Program-made: the position numbers and the translations under genes | Assembly (NCBI RefSeq): GCF_013009555.1 | Contig: NZ_CP046176.1 | Location: 2,449,501 to 2,513,500, forward strand | Direction of reading: 5' to 3' | DNA length: 64,000 bases | Origin: Phocaeicola dorei | GTDB taxonomy: Bacteria > Bacteroidota > Bacteroidia > Bacteroidales > Bacteroidaceae | Part shown: positions 43,015 through 52,639 of the stretch, one piece after another | How the letters are laid out: every line of letters starts with the position of its first letter | Numbering within the stretch: the first letter of the stretch is position 1 | Notes under the pieces: model-generated | Database searches by the model: none | What the model was told of the DNA's origin: nothing | Seen by the model: the letters and a program-made list of their open reading frames with translations, nothing else

Positions 43015-44193
43015 ATGGAAAAGACATGGAGATGGTTTGGGAGGAAAGATAAGATAACGCTTCCCATGCTTAGACAAATCGGGGTGGAAGGAATTGTGAC
43101 CGCCCTTCATGATGTACCTAATGGTGAAATATGGACTTTGGAAGCTATTAAGAGTTTAAAAGATTACATTGAATCTCACCAATTGCGCTGGTCGGTGGTA
43201 GAAAGCCTGCCGGTAAGTGAAGCTATCAAATATGCCGGTCCTGAACGGGGTCAATTGATAGAAAACTACAAAGTAAGTCTGGCCAACTTAGGTAAAGCGG
43301 GTATCAAGACCGTATGCTATAATTTCATGCCCGTCATTGATTGGATACGTACCGATTTGGAACATCCTTGGGAGGACGGGACCAGTTCTTTGTACTTTGA
43401 CAAGATCCGGTTCGCTTATTTTGATTGTATGATTCTTCAGCGTGAAGGGGCGGAGAAAGACTATACCGATTCGGAATTACAACAGGTGCGTGAATTGGAT
43501 AAGACTATAACCGAAACCGAGAAAAACGAATTGGTCGATACCATTATAGTCAAGACGCAGGGATTTGTAAATGGTAATATAAAGGAGGGAGACCGGCATC
43601 CGGTAGCCATATTCCGCCGTCTTTTGTCTTTGTATGATGGGATAGACCGTGATGCCCTGCGTGAAAACTTACGTTATTTCTTGCAGGCTGTCATGCCGGT
43701 GTGTGATGAATATGGCATAAATATGTGCATTCATCCGGACGATCCCCCTTTCCAGGTATTGGGCTTGCCGCGTATTGTGACCAGTGAGGAAGATATCACC
43801 TGGCTCCTCCATGCGGTTGATAACTCGCATAACGGGCTGACATTCTGCGCCGGTTCGCTCAGTGCCGGATTGCATAACAACGTACCTTCGTTGGCACGTA
43901 TGTTTGCGCACCGTACTCATTTTGTACATTTGCGCAGTACCAATGCATTTCCCAACGGGAATTTTATAGAAGCATCTCATTTGGGAGGGCGTGCTCATGT
44001 GATAGAGTTGATCCGTATTTTTGAGAAAGAGCGTCCGGGTGTCCCGATGCGTGTGGATCATGGGCGCATGATGCTGGATGATGCCGGCAAAGGATACAAC
44101 CCGGGCTATTCGTTTCATGGCCGTATGATGGCTTTGGCTCAGATAGAAGGTATGATGGCGGTTATCAACGAGGAATCAAAACTTAAATCCTAG
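43015..44193 (+). CDS. uxuA: Mannonate dehydratase
   Basis: A 392-residue enzyme that removes water from D-mannonate to give 2-keto-3-deoxygluconate in hexuronate breakdown. MEKTWRWFGRKDKITLPMLR is the family N-terminus, so I start at ATG 43015 (a TTG at 42985 would add ten unlike residues). Metal-binding residues are in CIHPDDPP and near HLRSTN and RVDHGRM. Length as in E. coli UxuA (394). It overlaps the convergent patatin gene by 18 bp at the 3' ends. Confidence 0.94.
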   Translation: MEKTWRWFGRKDKITLPMLRQIGVEGIVTALHDVPNGEIWTLEAIKSLKDYIESHQLRWSVVESLPVSEAIKYAGPERGQLIENYKVSLANLGKAGIKTVCYNFMPVIDWIRTDLEHPWEDGTSSLYFDKIRFAYFDCMILQREGAEKDYTDSELQQVRELDKTITETEKNELVDTIIVKTQGFVNGNIKEGDRHPVAIFRRLLSLYDGIDRDALRENLRYFLQAVMPVCDEYGINMCIHPDDPPFQVLGLPRIVTSEEDITWLLHAVDNSHNGLTFCAGSLSAGLHNNVPSLARMFAHRTHFVHLRSTNAFPNGNFIEASHLGGRAHVIELIRIFEKERPGVPMRVDHGRMMLDDAGKGYNPGYSFHGRMMALAQIEGMMAVINEESKLKS

Positions 44194-46395
44194 ATTGACG
44201 TACATACTCACTTTATTGGCTCGGTTTGCATAGTTCAGTGATGCCTCTAAGGGCCCGAACATACTATCCAAACCGTAGCCGATACCGCAGCCGAACATGG
44301 TATCCTGTTCCAACAGATACCTCAGCTTGCTTGCACTCAGCGCATAATTTCCCGTTAGCGTCAGATAATGTACACTTCCCATCCGTTGGCGGAATTTCAT
44401 GCTTCCTATCAGTAGCGTATTTCTCATTAATTCCACATTGTTTATTCCCACAAACGGTAGTTGTTGTTGCAGGAAGCGTCCTTGCACATCTCCACCCATT
44501 GCATTAAGTTTGGAATATGGAATATCTTTTCCTATCAGGAATCGGCCGTAAATGGCAGGCAGTATGGAGAATCTGCGTGTAACAGGGATCACTCCCTGGC
44601 AATAACCTTTTATGGCTGAAAAAGGGGCATGGCCGTCATATCCGGTAAAGTTGTCGGTATAAAGCGAATAAGAGGCTCTTGCCGATATGCCTTTGGTTGG
44701 GAAGTACGCCTTGTCGAAAGTCTCGTAATGCATTTGTGCGAAATAACTGAAGAAGTGTTCTGTTCCTACGTCAAAACCCTGATTGCCTTCCTGGTATAAA
44801 AATTTGTCATAGTCATACAATTCATACCTTAATCCGATAGCAAAACGCACATTCTTGTACCATACATCCGAGAATGACAGTTCCCCCAAATGGTAGCGGA
44901 AAGTGGAGTTATGTGACTTATCTCCATAACGATAGAAATTAATATCATTGTATTGAAACATATATGCCAGCCCGATATTCTTCAAAGGAGCCGGTTCAAA
45001 TCCATAATCTATGCGCGCGGCATAACGTTTTCCCAGTCGTCCTGTCAAAGACAGCGTAGTGGGTACTTTTCCCCGGAAATTGCTGGTGACATTAATCAGC
45101 AGACTGGCTGTTTCTTCCGAATCAAAACGAATCCCTACGTTTAGTTTATTCTCATATTTCTTGCTTAGAAGGAAATGTAAATTATAGCCTCCGCCGGGGG
45201 CTTCGGGCAGATTATAAGTGGCGCTGGAATATTCCAGGTTAGAACACAATATGGCCGTTGCTTCTTCTATGCGGCGGATGCTTATTTCAGAATCCTCCTT
45301 TAAATCACAGCGTTTCAACAGCCATCGCTTGTCTTTCTCGTCCAGCCCGTCGAAAGTGATTTCTTTTATATACACTTTGCGGCTGGGGGAGTACGGATAG
45401 CTGGGAAGAGGTTTCGGCATATAGGTGCTGTCCAGACCCAGTTCCTGCTTCAGCTTCATTAAAGCACCTTCTTGTGCCAGTGCCGCTTCTTCTCCCCGGC
45501 GGATCAGTGTATCCACTGCATTAGGTGTGAAGCTGGCAGCTGAATATCCTTCCACATTCACCTTGATATAAGCATTGGTCTCTTCCAGGTTCTTTTTATA
45601 AAGCTGTAATCCCATCAAGTTGATGAGCTGCCCCAAAATACTGCCGGCGCTATTCAGTTCGTTGGCAGGCTTCAAGTCACTTTGTACGTCTACTCCTATA
45701 ATAATATCCGCCCCCATGGCACGCGCAACATTTACAGGGTAGTTATTTACCACACCTCCATCCACTAGAACCATACTGTCCAGCCGGACTGGAGTGAATA
45801 CTCCCGGTATGGCCATACTAGCCCTCATGGCCGTAGCCAGTACACCCTTATGAAAATTTACCTCGTTGCCATTTACAATATTCTCGGAAACACAGGCGAA
45901 GGGAATAGGCAACTTGTTGAAATCGATGGAATCATGATATCCTACGGTCAGCTCGCTGAACAGGTTTGCCAAGTTTTGTCCCTTTATCAATCCTCCTATG
46001 GCTTGTGTTTTGGCATCTTTTCCGAATGGAAGAGAGAATACATACTTTTCAGCGGCCTCCCGTTCCGCCATATTTTGTTCACTGCGTGGTATTTTGTCAC
46101 TCAGCAGAAAAGTCCAGTCTTGCCGGCGAACCATGCTGTCTAATTGTTCGGGAGTATAACCGATGGAGTAAAGTCCGCCTATGATTGATCCCATGCTGGT
46201 TCCTACTACATAATCTATGGGAATGCCGGCTTTTTCTATGACCTTTAAAGCACCTATATGTGCCATTCCTTTGGCTCCTCCGCCACTGAGAACTATACCC
46301 ACCTTCTTTCGGGAGTGTGGTTGGGCTGTTATGTGAACGGAGATACAAAGTAACCCTGCTGCTATTAACAAGGTAGAGAATTTCATCTTTTTCAT
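44176..46395 (-). CDS. Patatin-like phospholipase with beta-barrel (type Vd-like)
   Basis: A 739-residue exported protein. A signal peptide (residues 1-24) is followed by the patatin domain: oxyanion SGGGAKG (37-43), nucleophile Ser67 in GTSMGS, and DGG near 212, which completes the Ser-Asp dyad. A POTRA-like linker (about 335-400) and a 16-strand-type barrel (about 400-739, ending MYVNLGFKF) follow. It resembles PlpD-like autotransporters, which expose or anchor a phospholipase A at the outer membrane. It stands alone as a transcription unit. Confidence 0.9.
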   Translation of the reverse strand: MKKMKFSTLLIAAGLLCISVHITAQPHSRKKVGIVLSGGGAKGMAHIGALKVIEKAGIPIDYVVGTSMGSIIGGLYSIGYTPEQLDSMVRRQDWTFLLSDKIPRSEQNMAEREAAEKYVFSLPFGKDAKTQAIGGLIKGQNLANLFSELTVGYHDSIDFNKLPIPFACVSENIVNGNEVNFHKGVLATAMRASMAIPGVFTPVRLDSMVLVDGGVVNNYPVNVARAMGADIIIGVDVQSDLKPANELNSAGSILGQLINLMGLQLYKKNLEETNAYIKVNVEGYSAASFTPNAVDTLIRRGEEAALAQEGALMKLKQELGLDSTYMPKPLPSYPYSPSRKVYIKEITFDGLDEKDKRWLLKRCDLKEDSEISIRRIEEATAILCSNLEYSSATYNLPEAPGGGYNLHFLLSKKYENKLNVGIRFDSEETASLLINVTSNFRGKVPTTLSLTGRLGKRYAARIDYGFEPAPLKNIGLAYMFQYNDINFYRYGDKSHNSTFRYHLGELSFSDVWYKNVRFAIGLRYELYDYDKFLYQEGNQGFDVGTEHFFSYFAQMHYETFDKAYFPTKGISARASYSLYTDNFTGYDGHAPFSAIKGYCQGVIPVTRRFSILPAIYGRFLIGKDIPYSKLNAMGGDVQGRFLQQQLPFVGINNVELMRNTLLIGSMKFRQRMGSVHYLTLTGNYALSASKLRYLLEQDTMFGCGIGYGLDSMFGPLEASLNYANRANKVSMYVNLGFKF

Positions 46396-46566
46396 CTTAC
46401 TATAAATCTAGTCTAAGTTAAAAAACAAAAACAGTGCAAAGATGGTTTAATCTTTCAGCTTTTACAAGTGCTGATTGTCACAGATATTGGTCTATTTTGC
46501 TGCTGAGGTTTCAAAGATAAGAAATTGTACCGGAAAAAAGAATTTTGTATATCGCTTTTTTGTCGT

Positions 46567-46574
46567 ACCTTTGT
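46567..46574 (+). promoter_or_regulatory. -7 promoter box of the exonuclease gene
   Basis: TACCTTTG matches the TAnnTTTG box, 19 nt before the ATG at 46593. It rules out the earlier in-frame start at 46545. Confidence 0.6.
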
Positions 46575-46592
46575 CTGTGTAACGAAAAAAGT

Positions 46593-47081
46593 ATGGATAA
46601 TTTTGCAGCAATAGACTTCGAGACGGCAAATAATGAACGTACCAGCATATGTAGTGTGGGTGTGGTTATTGTGAGAAATGGTGAGATAGCCGATCGGTTC
46701 TACAGCCTCGTCCATCCTGAACCGGATTACTATTTGTATTGGAACACCCGTATTCATGGATTGACACAGGAAGATACTGCCCATGCTCCTGTTTTTTCAG
46801 AAGTATGGAAACAGGTTGCCCCTAAAATAGAGGGGCTTCCGCTAGTTGCGCATAACAAAGCCTTTGATGAGAGATGTTTGAAAACTGTGTTCCGTACTTA
46901 TTGTATGGATTATCCTGATTATGACTTTTATTGTACCTATCAGGCTTCCCGGAAGCTGAAAGGGTTGAGAAACCACCAGTTACATACAGTGGCCGGTTTT
47001 TTTGGTTTTGAATTGGAGAATCACCATCATGCGCTGGCTGATGCTGAGGCGTGTGCATGGATTGCCAGACAGATTCTGTGA
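46593..47081 (+). CDS. DEDDh 3'-5' exonuclease (DNA polymerase III epsilon-like)
   Basis: A 162-residue exonuclease. The first acidic pair is Asp8-Glu10 in AAIDFETAN. The second Asp is in HNKAFDERCL and the final His-Asp in HHALADAEA, completing DEDDh. It degrades DNA or RNA 3' ends; the single-domain form is common in Bacteroidetes and may be a proofreading or RNase T-like enzyme. It probably shares a transcript with the yigZ-like gene 33 nt downstream. Confidence 0.9.
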   Translation: MDNFAAIDFETANNERTSICSVGVVIVRNGEIADRFYSLVHPEPDYYLYWNTRIHGLTQEDTAHAPVFSEVWKQVAPKIEGLPLVAHNKAFDERCLKTVFRTYCMDYPDYDFYCTYQASRKLKGLRNHQLHTVAGFFGFELENHHHALADAEACAWIARQIL

Positions 47082-47114
47082 GTTATAATTAAAGATTTAT
47101 GATTTCTGAAACCC

Positions 47115-47717
47115 ATGATACAAGAAGATACTTATAAAACCATTACAGACATTGCCGAAGGCATATATACGGAGAAACGGAGTAAATTTATAGCTATTGC
47201 CATTCCGGTACGTACCATAGAGGAAATAAAGCAGCATCTTGACGCGTATCAGAAGAAATATTACGATGCCCGTCATGTGTGTTACGCTTATATGCTGGGG
47301 CATGAAAGGAAGGATTTCAGAGCAAATGATAACGGAGAGCCTTCGGGTACCGCAGGAAAGCCTATTTTGGGGCAAATAAATTCCAATGAGTTGACGGATA
47401 TCCTTGTTATAGTAGTCCGTTACTTTGGAGGTATAAAATTGGGAACCAGCGGACTGATTGTCGCTTACAAGGCCGCCGCTGCCGAAGCAATAGCTGCTGC
47501 TGATATAGTGGAAAGAACAGTGGATGAAGAAATCACCGTATCCTTTGAATATCCTTTTATGAATGATATCATGCGCATTGTGAAAGAGGACGAGCCTGCC
47601 ATCTTGGAGCAATCGTATGATATGGATTGCCTGATGAGGCTCCGGATACGTAAATCCATGATGGGAAAACTCCGTGCACGTCTGGAGAAGGTGGAAACTG
47701 CCCGTATTATTGAATAA
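47115..47717 (+). CDS. YigZ/IMPACT family protein
   Basis: A 200-residue cytoplasmic protein. The N-terminal UPF0029 domain has RSKFIAIAIPVRTIEEIKQH, DARHVCYAYMLG, the conserved DNGEPSGTAGKPIL (about 75-88) and RYFGGIKLGTSGLIVAY (about 100-118). The C-terminal domain is the small DUF1949 part. Family members are linked to translation or proline metabolism; the function is not settled. The length is typical. Confidence 0.92.
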   Translation: MIQEDTYKTITDIAEGIYTEKRSKFIAIAIPVRTIEEIKQHLDAYQKKYYDARHVCYAYMLGHERKDFRANDNGEPSGTAGKPILGQINSNELTDILVIVVRYFGGIKLGTSGLIVAYKAAAAEAIAAADIVERTVDEEITVSFEYPFMNDIMRIVKEDEPAILEQSYDMDCLMRLRIRKSMMGKLRARLEKVETARIIE

Positions 47718-47868
47718 CTCTGTCGGTACGTCGATATATTCTTTTGGTCATATTCACTGCGTTCACAGCAGATGAGAAGCATACGGAATGTGGCTGTAAA
47801 ATGTATTCCCCATATCAAATGAAACATATTTGTAATATGAATGAAATGTTACAGATATACCGAACCTA

Positions 47869-47876
47869 TATCTTTG
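47869..47876 (+). promoter_or_regulatory. -7 promoter box of the porin gene
   Basis: TATCTTTG, 33 nt before the ATG at 47910. Confidence 0.55.
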
Positions 47877-47909
47877 CAGCCGTAAACAAAGAAAGTCACA
47901 TTAATAAAA

Positions 47910-48923
47910 ATGAGAAATACACTTGTAGCGTCTGCTTTTACAATGCTGAGTATTGCAACTGCTTCCGCACAGCTGACTATTCCTAAAGAATATTTGCCGG
48001 AAGTACATGGAACGATCCGCGGTAAATATGAACTTCAAACCACTAACGGAATGCAACGGTTCCAAGTACGTAACGCCCGTGTCAGTCTGGACGGGAAGGT
48101 TCTTCCGGTAATCGCTTATAAAGCTGAAATAGACTTGTCCGATGAGGGAAGTATCAAGATGCTGGATGCATATGCCCGCTTTGTCCCCAATGATACATGG
48201 AATGTCACACTAGGACAGATGCGTGTGCCTTTCACCATAGACGCTCATCGATCTCCCCACCAACAATATTTTGCCAACCGTTCGTTCATAGCCAAACAGG
48301 TGGGGAATGTGCGTGATGTGGGGGCTACCGGAGCTTTCTCTTTAAAGGAGGGACTGCCGTTGAAACTGGAGGGCGGACTGTTCAACGGCTCCGGACTCAC
48401 CAATCAGAAAGAGTGGCACAACACGTTGAATTATTCTGTTAAGCTTCAATTGATGCCGTGGAAAAATTATAACTTGACTTTGAGTACCCAGAAAATACAT
48501 CCCGATAAAATCAGCATCTATATGTATGATATCGGTACTTACTACGAGTTTGATAATTGGCATATAGAAGCCGAATACCTTTATAAAACTTATGCGAAAA
48601 ACTCATTTGATGATGTACATGCTTTCAACGCCTTTGTCAATTACGACTTGTTTATCAAGAAAGGTCTGTTTCAGAAAATTTCATTTTTAGGACGTTATGA
48701 CAGTATGGGAGATCATAGTAACGGTAATGCGGATGAGGATGGTAAACTTTACATTACCGATTATTCCCGCCAGCGTGTGACTGGAGGTGTGACGTTAAGC
48801 TTTGGAAAGGCTTTTCAAGCGGATTTGCGTCTTAATTATGAAAAATATTTTTATGATAAACTTTCTTTGGCAAAGGAGTCTGAACAAGACAAGTTTGTTA
48901 TGGAATTAATGGTACGGTTCTGA
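47910..48923 (+). CDS. Porin (phosphate-selective O/P-like)
   Basis: A 337-residue outer-membrane barrel: a signal peptide ending in ASAQ (about residue 21), followed by alternating strands (FQVRNARVSLDGKVL, AYKAEIDLSDEG, VTLGQMRVPFTID) and a final strand ending in Phe (VMELMVRF). The N-terminal motif order is that of OprP/OprO-like porins, though the protein is shorter than the Pseudomonas proteins. The substrate is unknown. Confidence 0.8.
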   Translation: MRNTLVASAFTMLSIATASAQLTIPKEYLPEVHGTIRGKYELQTTNGMQRFQVRNARVSLDGKVLPVIAYKAEIDLSDEGSIKMLDAYARFVPNDTWNVTLGQMRVPFTIDAHRSPHQQYFANRSFIAKQVGNVRDVGATGAFSLKEGLPLKLEGGLFNGSGLTNQKEWHNTLNYSVKLQLMPWKNYNLTLSTQKIHPDKISIYMYDIGTYYEFDNWHIEAEYLYKTYAKNSFDDVHAFNAFVNYDLFIKKGLFQKISFLGRYDSMGDHSNGNADEDGKLYITDYSRQRVTGGVTLSFGKAFQADLRLNYEKYFYDKLSLAKESEQDKFVMELMVRF

Positions 48924-49001
48924 AAAAAGTAGGGTAAGTAGGGGACCCTACTTTTCCCGGAACTCACCGATATATCCGTGCTATCTTATCGGGAGACAAG
49001 C

Positions 49002-51035
49002 CTACCCCCATCTCTCTTTCATCATATCTTCCAGTTTCAGCAATTCATCCCTATACTGTGCAGCTTCTATAAATTCCAGCTTCTTGGCAGCTTCCTGCAT
49101 CAGTTTCCGGGTACGTTCTATCGTTTTCTCCATCTGTGGCTTGGTCATATACTGAACAATCGGGTCGGCAGCCATTGTATTGGAAGATGGCTCAATATAT
49201 GCCTTGGAGCCTTGAGTGGTTCCCGCCGCTTCGTTGCTGTTGTTGCCCAACAAGGCAGCATTACGCGCACGCTGTATTTGTTTGGGGGTGATTCCATGCT
49301 CTTCGTTATATGCCAGCTGTTTTTCGCGACGACGGTTGGTTTCGTCTATCGTTTTTTTCATGCTGTCCGTCATGCGGTCTGCATACATGATTACTTTTCC
49401 ATTGATATTGCGGGCGGCGCGTCCTGCTGTCTGGGTCAGCGAACGGTGGGAACGGAGGAACCCTTCTTTGTCTGCATCCAGAATGGCGACCAAAGACACT
49501 TCGGGCAAGTCCAGACCTTCACGAAGCAAGTTCACACCCACCAGTACATCATAAACGCCCTGACGTAATTCATCCATAATCTTAACGCGTTCCAAAGTGT
49601 CCACATCGCTGTGGATGTAGTTGCAGCGGATGTCATTGCGCAGCAGATATTCGGTCAATTCTTCTGCCATGCGTTTGGTGAGCGTGGTCACCAGTACACG
49701 TTCTTCTTTCTCGATGCGTTGCTGTATCTCTTCCATCAGGTCATCAATCTGATTCAGACTGGGGCGTACTTCAATTACCGGGTCCAGCAGTCCGGTAGGA
49801 CGGATAACCTGTTCAACGATAATGCCTTCACTTTCCACCAATTCATAATCGGCAGGTGTAGCACTGACATAAATCACTTGCTTGGCCAGTTCCTTGAACT
49901 CTTCAAATTTTAGAGGGCGGTTGTCAAAAGCCGACTCCATCCGGAAACCATATTCCACCAAATTGGTTTTTCTGGCCCGGTCACCACCATACATGGCACG
50001 TATTTGCGGTACGCTGACATGGCTTTCGTCTATTACAATCAGGAAATCATCCGGAAAAAAGTCCAGCAGACAGTAAGGACGGGTACCTGCATTACGCCCG
50101 TCAAAGTAGCGGGAATAATTTTCTATGCCCGAACAGTGTCCCAGTTCGCGAATCATCTCCATATCGTATGTCACGCGCTCATAGAGTCGTTTCGCCTCAT
50201 ACATTTTTCCTTCCTCCTCGAATTTGGCCACCTCTTTCGTCAAGTCGTCCTCAATCTGATGAATAGCTCTCAACTGGCTCTCTTTGGTGGTCATAAAAAG
50301 ATTGGCCGGATAAATTTTGTATTCATCAAAAGTAGCCAGACGGATTCCCGAAACAGGGTCGATCTCTTCAATGGCATCAATTTCGTCGTCCCAAAACATA
50401 ACCCGGAGGAGATTGTCGCTATATGCCAGGTAAATGTCTACCGTGTCACCTTTTACGCGGAAATTCCCGCGATTCAGCTCTATATCGTTACGCACATACA
50501 GGCTGTCCACCAAACGGCGTAAAAATACATTTCTGTCCAGCAGTTTGCCTTTTTTTATCTCAATTACATTATTATAGAAATCCGACGGGTTCCCCATACC
50601 GTAGATGCAGGACACGGAAGACACCACCACCACGTCCTTCCGTCCCGACAGCAGGGCAGAGGTGGCAGCCAGCCGCAATTTGTCAATCTCTTCATTAATG
50701 GCCAGATCCTTTTCTATATAGGTGTCGCTGGACGGCAGGTATGCTTCCGGCTGGTAATAGTCATAATAAGATACATAGTATTCCACTGCATTGTTGGGAA
50801 AAAAACTCTTGAACTCTCCGTATAACTGGGCCGCCAATGTTTTGTTATGGCTTAATATCAAGGTGGGTTTATTGATGTTTTTAATTACATTTGCAATCGT
50901 GAAAGTCTTGCCGGACCCGGTAACCCCCAATAAAGTTTGTGCGGGGACTCTTTCCAGCACTCCCTCGGTTAGCTGGGCGATAGCTTCCGGTTGGTCGCCG
51001 GTGGGTTGGTATTCGGAAATCAATTCAAAATTCAT
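49002..51035 (-). CDS. uvrB: Excinuclease ABC subunit UvrB
   Basis: A 677-residue DNA-damage recognition helicase of nucleotide excision repair. Walker A GVTGSGKT is at 37-44, the beta-hairpin segment YYDYYQPEAYLPSSDTYIEK at about 91-110, DESH near 340, helicase motifs GVNLLREGLDLPEVSL and QTAGRAARN near 505-545, and a C-terminal UVR domain that contacts UvrC. All domains are present. It is encoded apart from uvrA (55845). Confidence 0.96.
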   Translation of the reverse strand: MNFELISEYQPTGDQPEAIAQLTEGVLERVPAQTLLGVTGSGKTFTIANVIKNINKPTLILSHNKTLAAQLYGEFKSFFPNNAVEYYVSYYDYYQPEAYLPSSDTYIEKDLAINEEIDKLRLAATSALLSGRKDVVVVSSVSCIYGMGNPSDFYNNVIEIKKGKLLDRNVFLRRLVDSLYVRNDIELNRGNFRVKGDTVDIYLAYSDNLLRVMFWDDEIDAIEEIDPVSGIRLATFDEYKIYPANLFMTTKESQLRAIHQIEDDLTKEVAKFEEEGKMYEAKRLYERVTYDMEMIRELGHCSGIENYSRYFDGRNAGTRPYCLLDFFPDDFLIVIDESHVSVPQIRAMYGGDRARKTNLVEYGFRMESAFDNRPLKFEEFKELAKQVIYVSATPADYELVESEGIIVEQVIRPTGLLDPVIEVRPSLNQIDDLMEEIQQRIEKEERVLVTTLTKRMAEELTEYLLRNDIRCNYIHSDVDTLERVKIMDELRQGVYDVLVGVNLLREGLDLPEVSLVAILDADKEGFLRSHRSLTQTAGRAARNINGKVIMYADRMTDSMKKTIDETNRRREKQLAYNEEHGITPKQIQRARNAALLGNNSNEAAGTTQGSKAYIEPSSNTMAADPIVQYMTKPQMEKTIERTRKLMQEAAKKLEFIEAAQYRDELLKLEDMMKERWG

Positions 51036-51175
51036 AAATAGTATGTTTAGTTTAATGAGATGTAAAAATACAGTTATTTCCTTAAATATTATCTATTCAT
51101 CTCTAAAAAATAGACTCTTGTCGACTTTTTAGCATTTAAAAACATGGAAATATTGCATTATTCGGTGGAAAGGCG

Positions 51176-51183
51176 TAAATTTG
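51176..51183 (+). promoter_or_regulatory. -7 promoter box of bamD
   Basis: TAAATTTG matches TAnnTTTG and overlaps an upstream in-frame TTG at 51181, so translation must begin later, at ATG 51202. Confidence 0.65.
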
Positions 51184-51201
51184 CGCAATTATTTGAATAA
51201 G

Positions 51202-52038
51202 ATGAAAAAATATATCATTATAGCTCTTGTCTCCGGTACGGTTCTAACGTCTTGTGGAGAGTATAACAAAGTTTTAAAAAGCACGGACTACGAATACAAG
51301 TACGAAGCGGCCAAAAGTTACTTTGGCAAAGGGCAGAATACTAAGGCGGCCACCATTCTGGAGGAATTGATTACCATCATGAAGGGAACGGATAAGGCTG
51401 AGGAATCACTTTATATGTTGGGTATGACCTACTATAATCAGGGTGACTTCATCACAGCTTCGCATTATTTCACCACTTATTATAATACTTATCCGCGTGG
51501 GGTCTATACGGAACAGGCCAGATATTTTTCAGGAAAAGCATTGTTCTTGGATACTCCGGAACCTCGTTTGGACCAGTCGAGCACCTATAAAGCTATTCAG
51601 GAGTTGCAGATGTTTATGGAATATTTCCCAACCAGTAGCCGTCGGCAGGATGCACAGCAAATGATTTTTGATTTGCAGGACAAGCTGGTGATGAAAGACT
51701 ATCTGGCTGCGAAATTGTATTATGATTTGGGTTCTTATACAGGAAACAGTACTTATAGTACTACCGGTAACAATTATTTGTCTTGTATCGTTACGGCTCA
51801 GAATGCTTTGAAAGACTATCCTTATACCAAGATGCGCGAAGATCTTTCTATCTTGGTCTTGCGTGCTAAATATGATATGGCGAAAGCGAGTGTGGAGGAA
51901 AAGAAAGAAGAGCGTATGCGTGAGACGATAGATGAATATTATTCTTTCAAGAACGAATTTCCTGACAGCAAGTATACTAAAGAAGTGGAGAGCATCTACA
52001 AGGATGCCAATAAGTATGTAAAAGAATTTAATGAATAA
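51202..52038 (+). CDS. bamD: Outer membrane assembly lipoprotein BamD
   Basis: A 278-residue lipoprotein (signal MKKYIIIALVSGTVLTSC, Cys18). It has tetratricopeptide-like helical repeats (KSYFGKGQNTKAATILEELI, YYNQGDFITASHYFTTYYNT, then FPTSSRRQDAQQMIFDL), as in BamD, which works with BamA to insert outer-membrane proteins. I start at ATG 51202 because the earlier start lies in the promoter. It is first in the bamD-rpoZ-DUF4293 group usual in Bacteroidetes. Confidence 0.92.
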   Translation: MKKYIIIALVSGTVLTSCGEYNKVLKSTDYEYKYEAAKSYFGKGQNTKAATILEELITIMKGTDKAEESLYMLGMTYYNQGDFITASHYFTTYYNTYPRGVYTEQARYFSGKALFLDTPEPRLDQSSTYKAIQELQMFMEYFPTSSRRQDAQQMIFDLQDKLVMKDYLAAKLYYDLGSYTGNSTYSTTGNNYLSCIVTAQNALKDYPYTKMREDLSILVLRAKYDMAKASVEEKKEERMRETIDEYYSFKNEFPDSKYTKEVESIYKDANKYVKEFNE

Positions 52039-52054
52039 AACTAAATAAGAAATT

Positions 52055-52390
52055 ATGGATTACAAAAAGACAAACGCTCCAAGTAATACTGTTACCCGTG
52101 ACATGATGGATTTATGTGCAGACACAGGTAACATTTATGAAACTGTTGCTATCATTGGCAAACGCGCCAACCAGATTAGTGTTGAGATGAAGAATGATCT
52201 TTCAAAGAAATTGCAGGAGTTTGCCTCATACAACGATAACCTGGAAGAAGTCTTTGAAAATAGAGAGCAGATCGAGATCTCACGTTATTACGAAAAGCTT
52301 CCGAAACCGACATTGATCGCTGCTCAGGAATATGAAGAAGGCAAGGTTTATTTCCGTAATCCTGCTAAAGAAAAAGAGAAACTACAGTGA
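52055..52390 (+). CDS. rpoZ: RNA polymerase omega-like subunit
   Basis: A 111-residue protein. The helical core TGNIYETVAIIGKRANQISV matches omega (RpoZ) with the conserved NxYE and ARR-like positions (here GKRANQI). It helps assemble the beta' subunit. A short C-terminal extension (GKVYFRNPAKEKEKLQ) is typical of Bacteroidetes. It lies 16 nt after bamD. Confidence 0.85.
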   Translation: MDYKKTNAPSNTVTRDMMDLCADTGNIYETVAIIGKRANQISVEMKNDLSKKLQEFASYNDNLEEVFENREQIEISRYYEKLPKPTLIAAQEYEEGKVYFRNPAKEKEKLQ

Positions 52391-52420
52391 TTTTTCATTG
52401 GGGGTTGTGCAAAAGGTCTT

Positions 52421-52602
52421 TACCACAGATTACACAGATCGTTCTATTTTGATACATGAGTCATTTCGTGTGGAAACTGTATCAATCTGAGTAATCTGTG
52501 GTACATTTTGATGCACCTCACATTATATTAGCCCTGTTATGCTGAACGCAGTGAAGAATCTGATAACCATTCACTTTGTGTTTTCAGGTTTTTCACTGCG
52601 TT
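52421..52602. repeat. Palindromic intergenic element(s)
   Basis: Outer arms TACCACAGATTACACAGAT (52421-52439) and ATCTGAGTAATCTGTGGTA (52485-52503) pair over 19 nt with one mismatch. Inner arms TTGATAC/GTATCAA (52449, 52479) pair too. A second inverted pair, AACGCAGTGAA (52545)/TTCACTGCGTT (52592), follows. ACCACAGATTACACAGAT-type palindromes are dispersed in several bacterial groups as I recall. It fills the gap between rpoZ and the DUF4293 gene. Confidence 0.6.
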
Positions 52603-52639
52603 TAGAATGATAGGTTGTATGATTAAAATTAAAGAGACT

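Noticed and set aside
42985..43015. TTG start for uxuA ten codons upstream
   Set aside because: The added residues are unlike the family N-terminus; the ATG at 43015 begins the conserved sequence.
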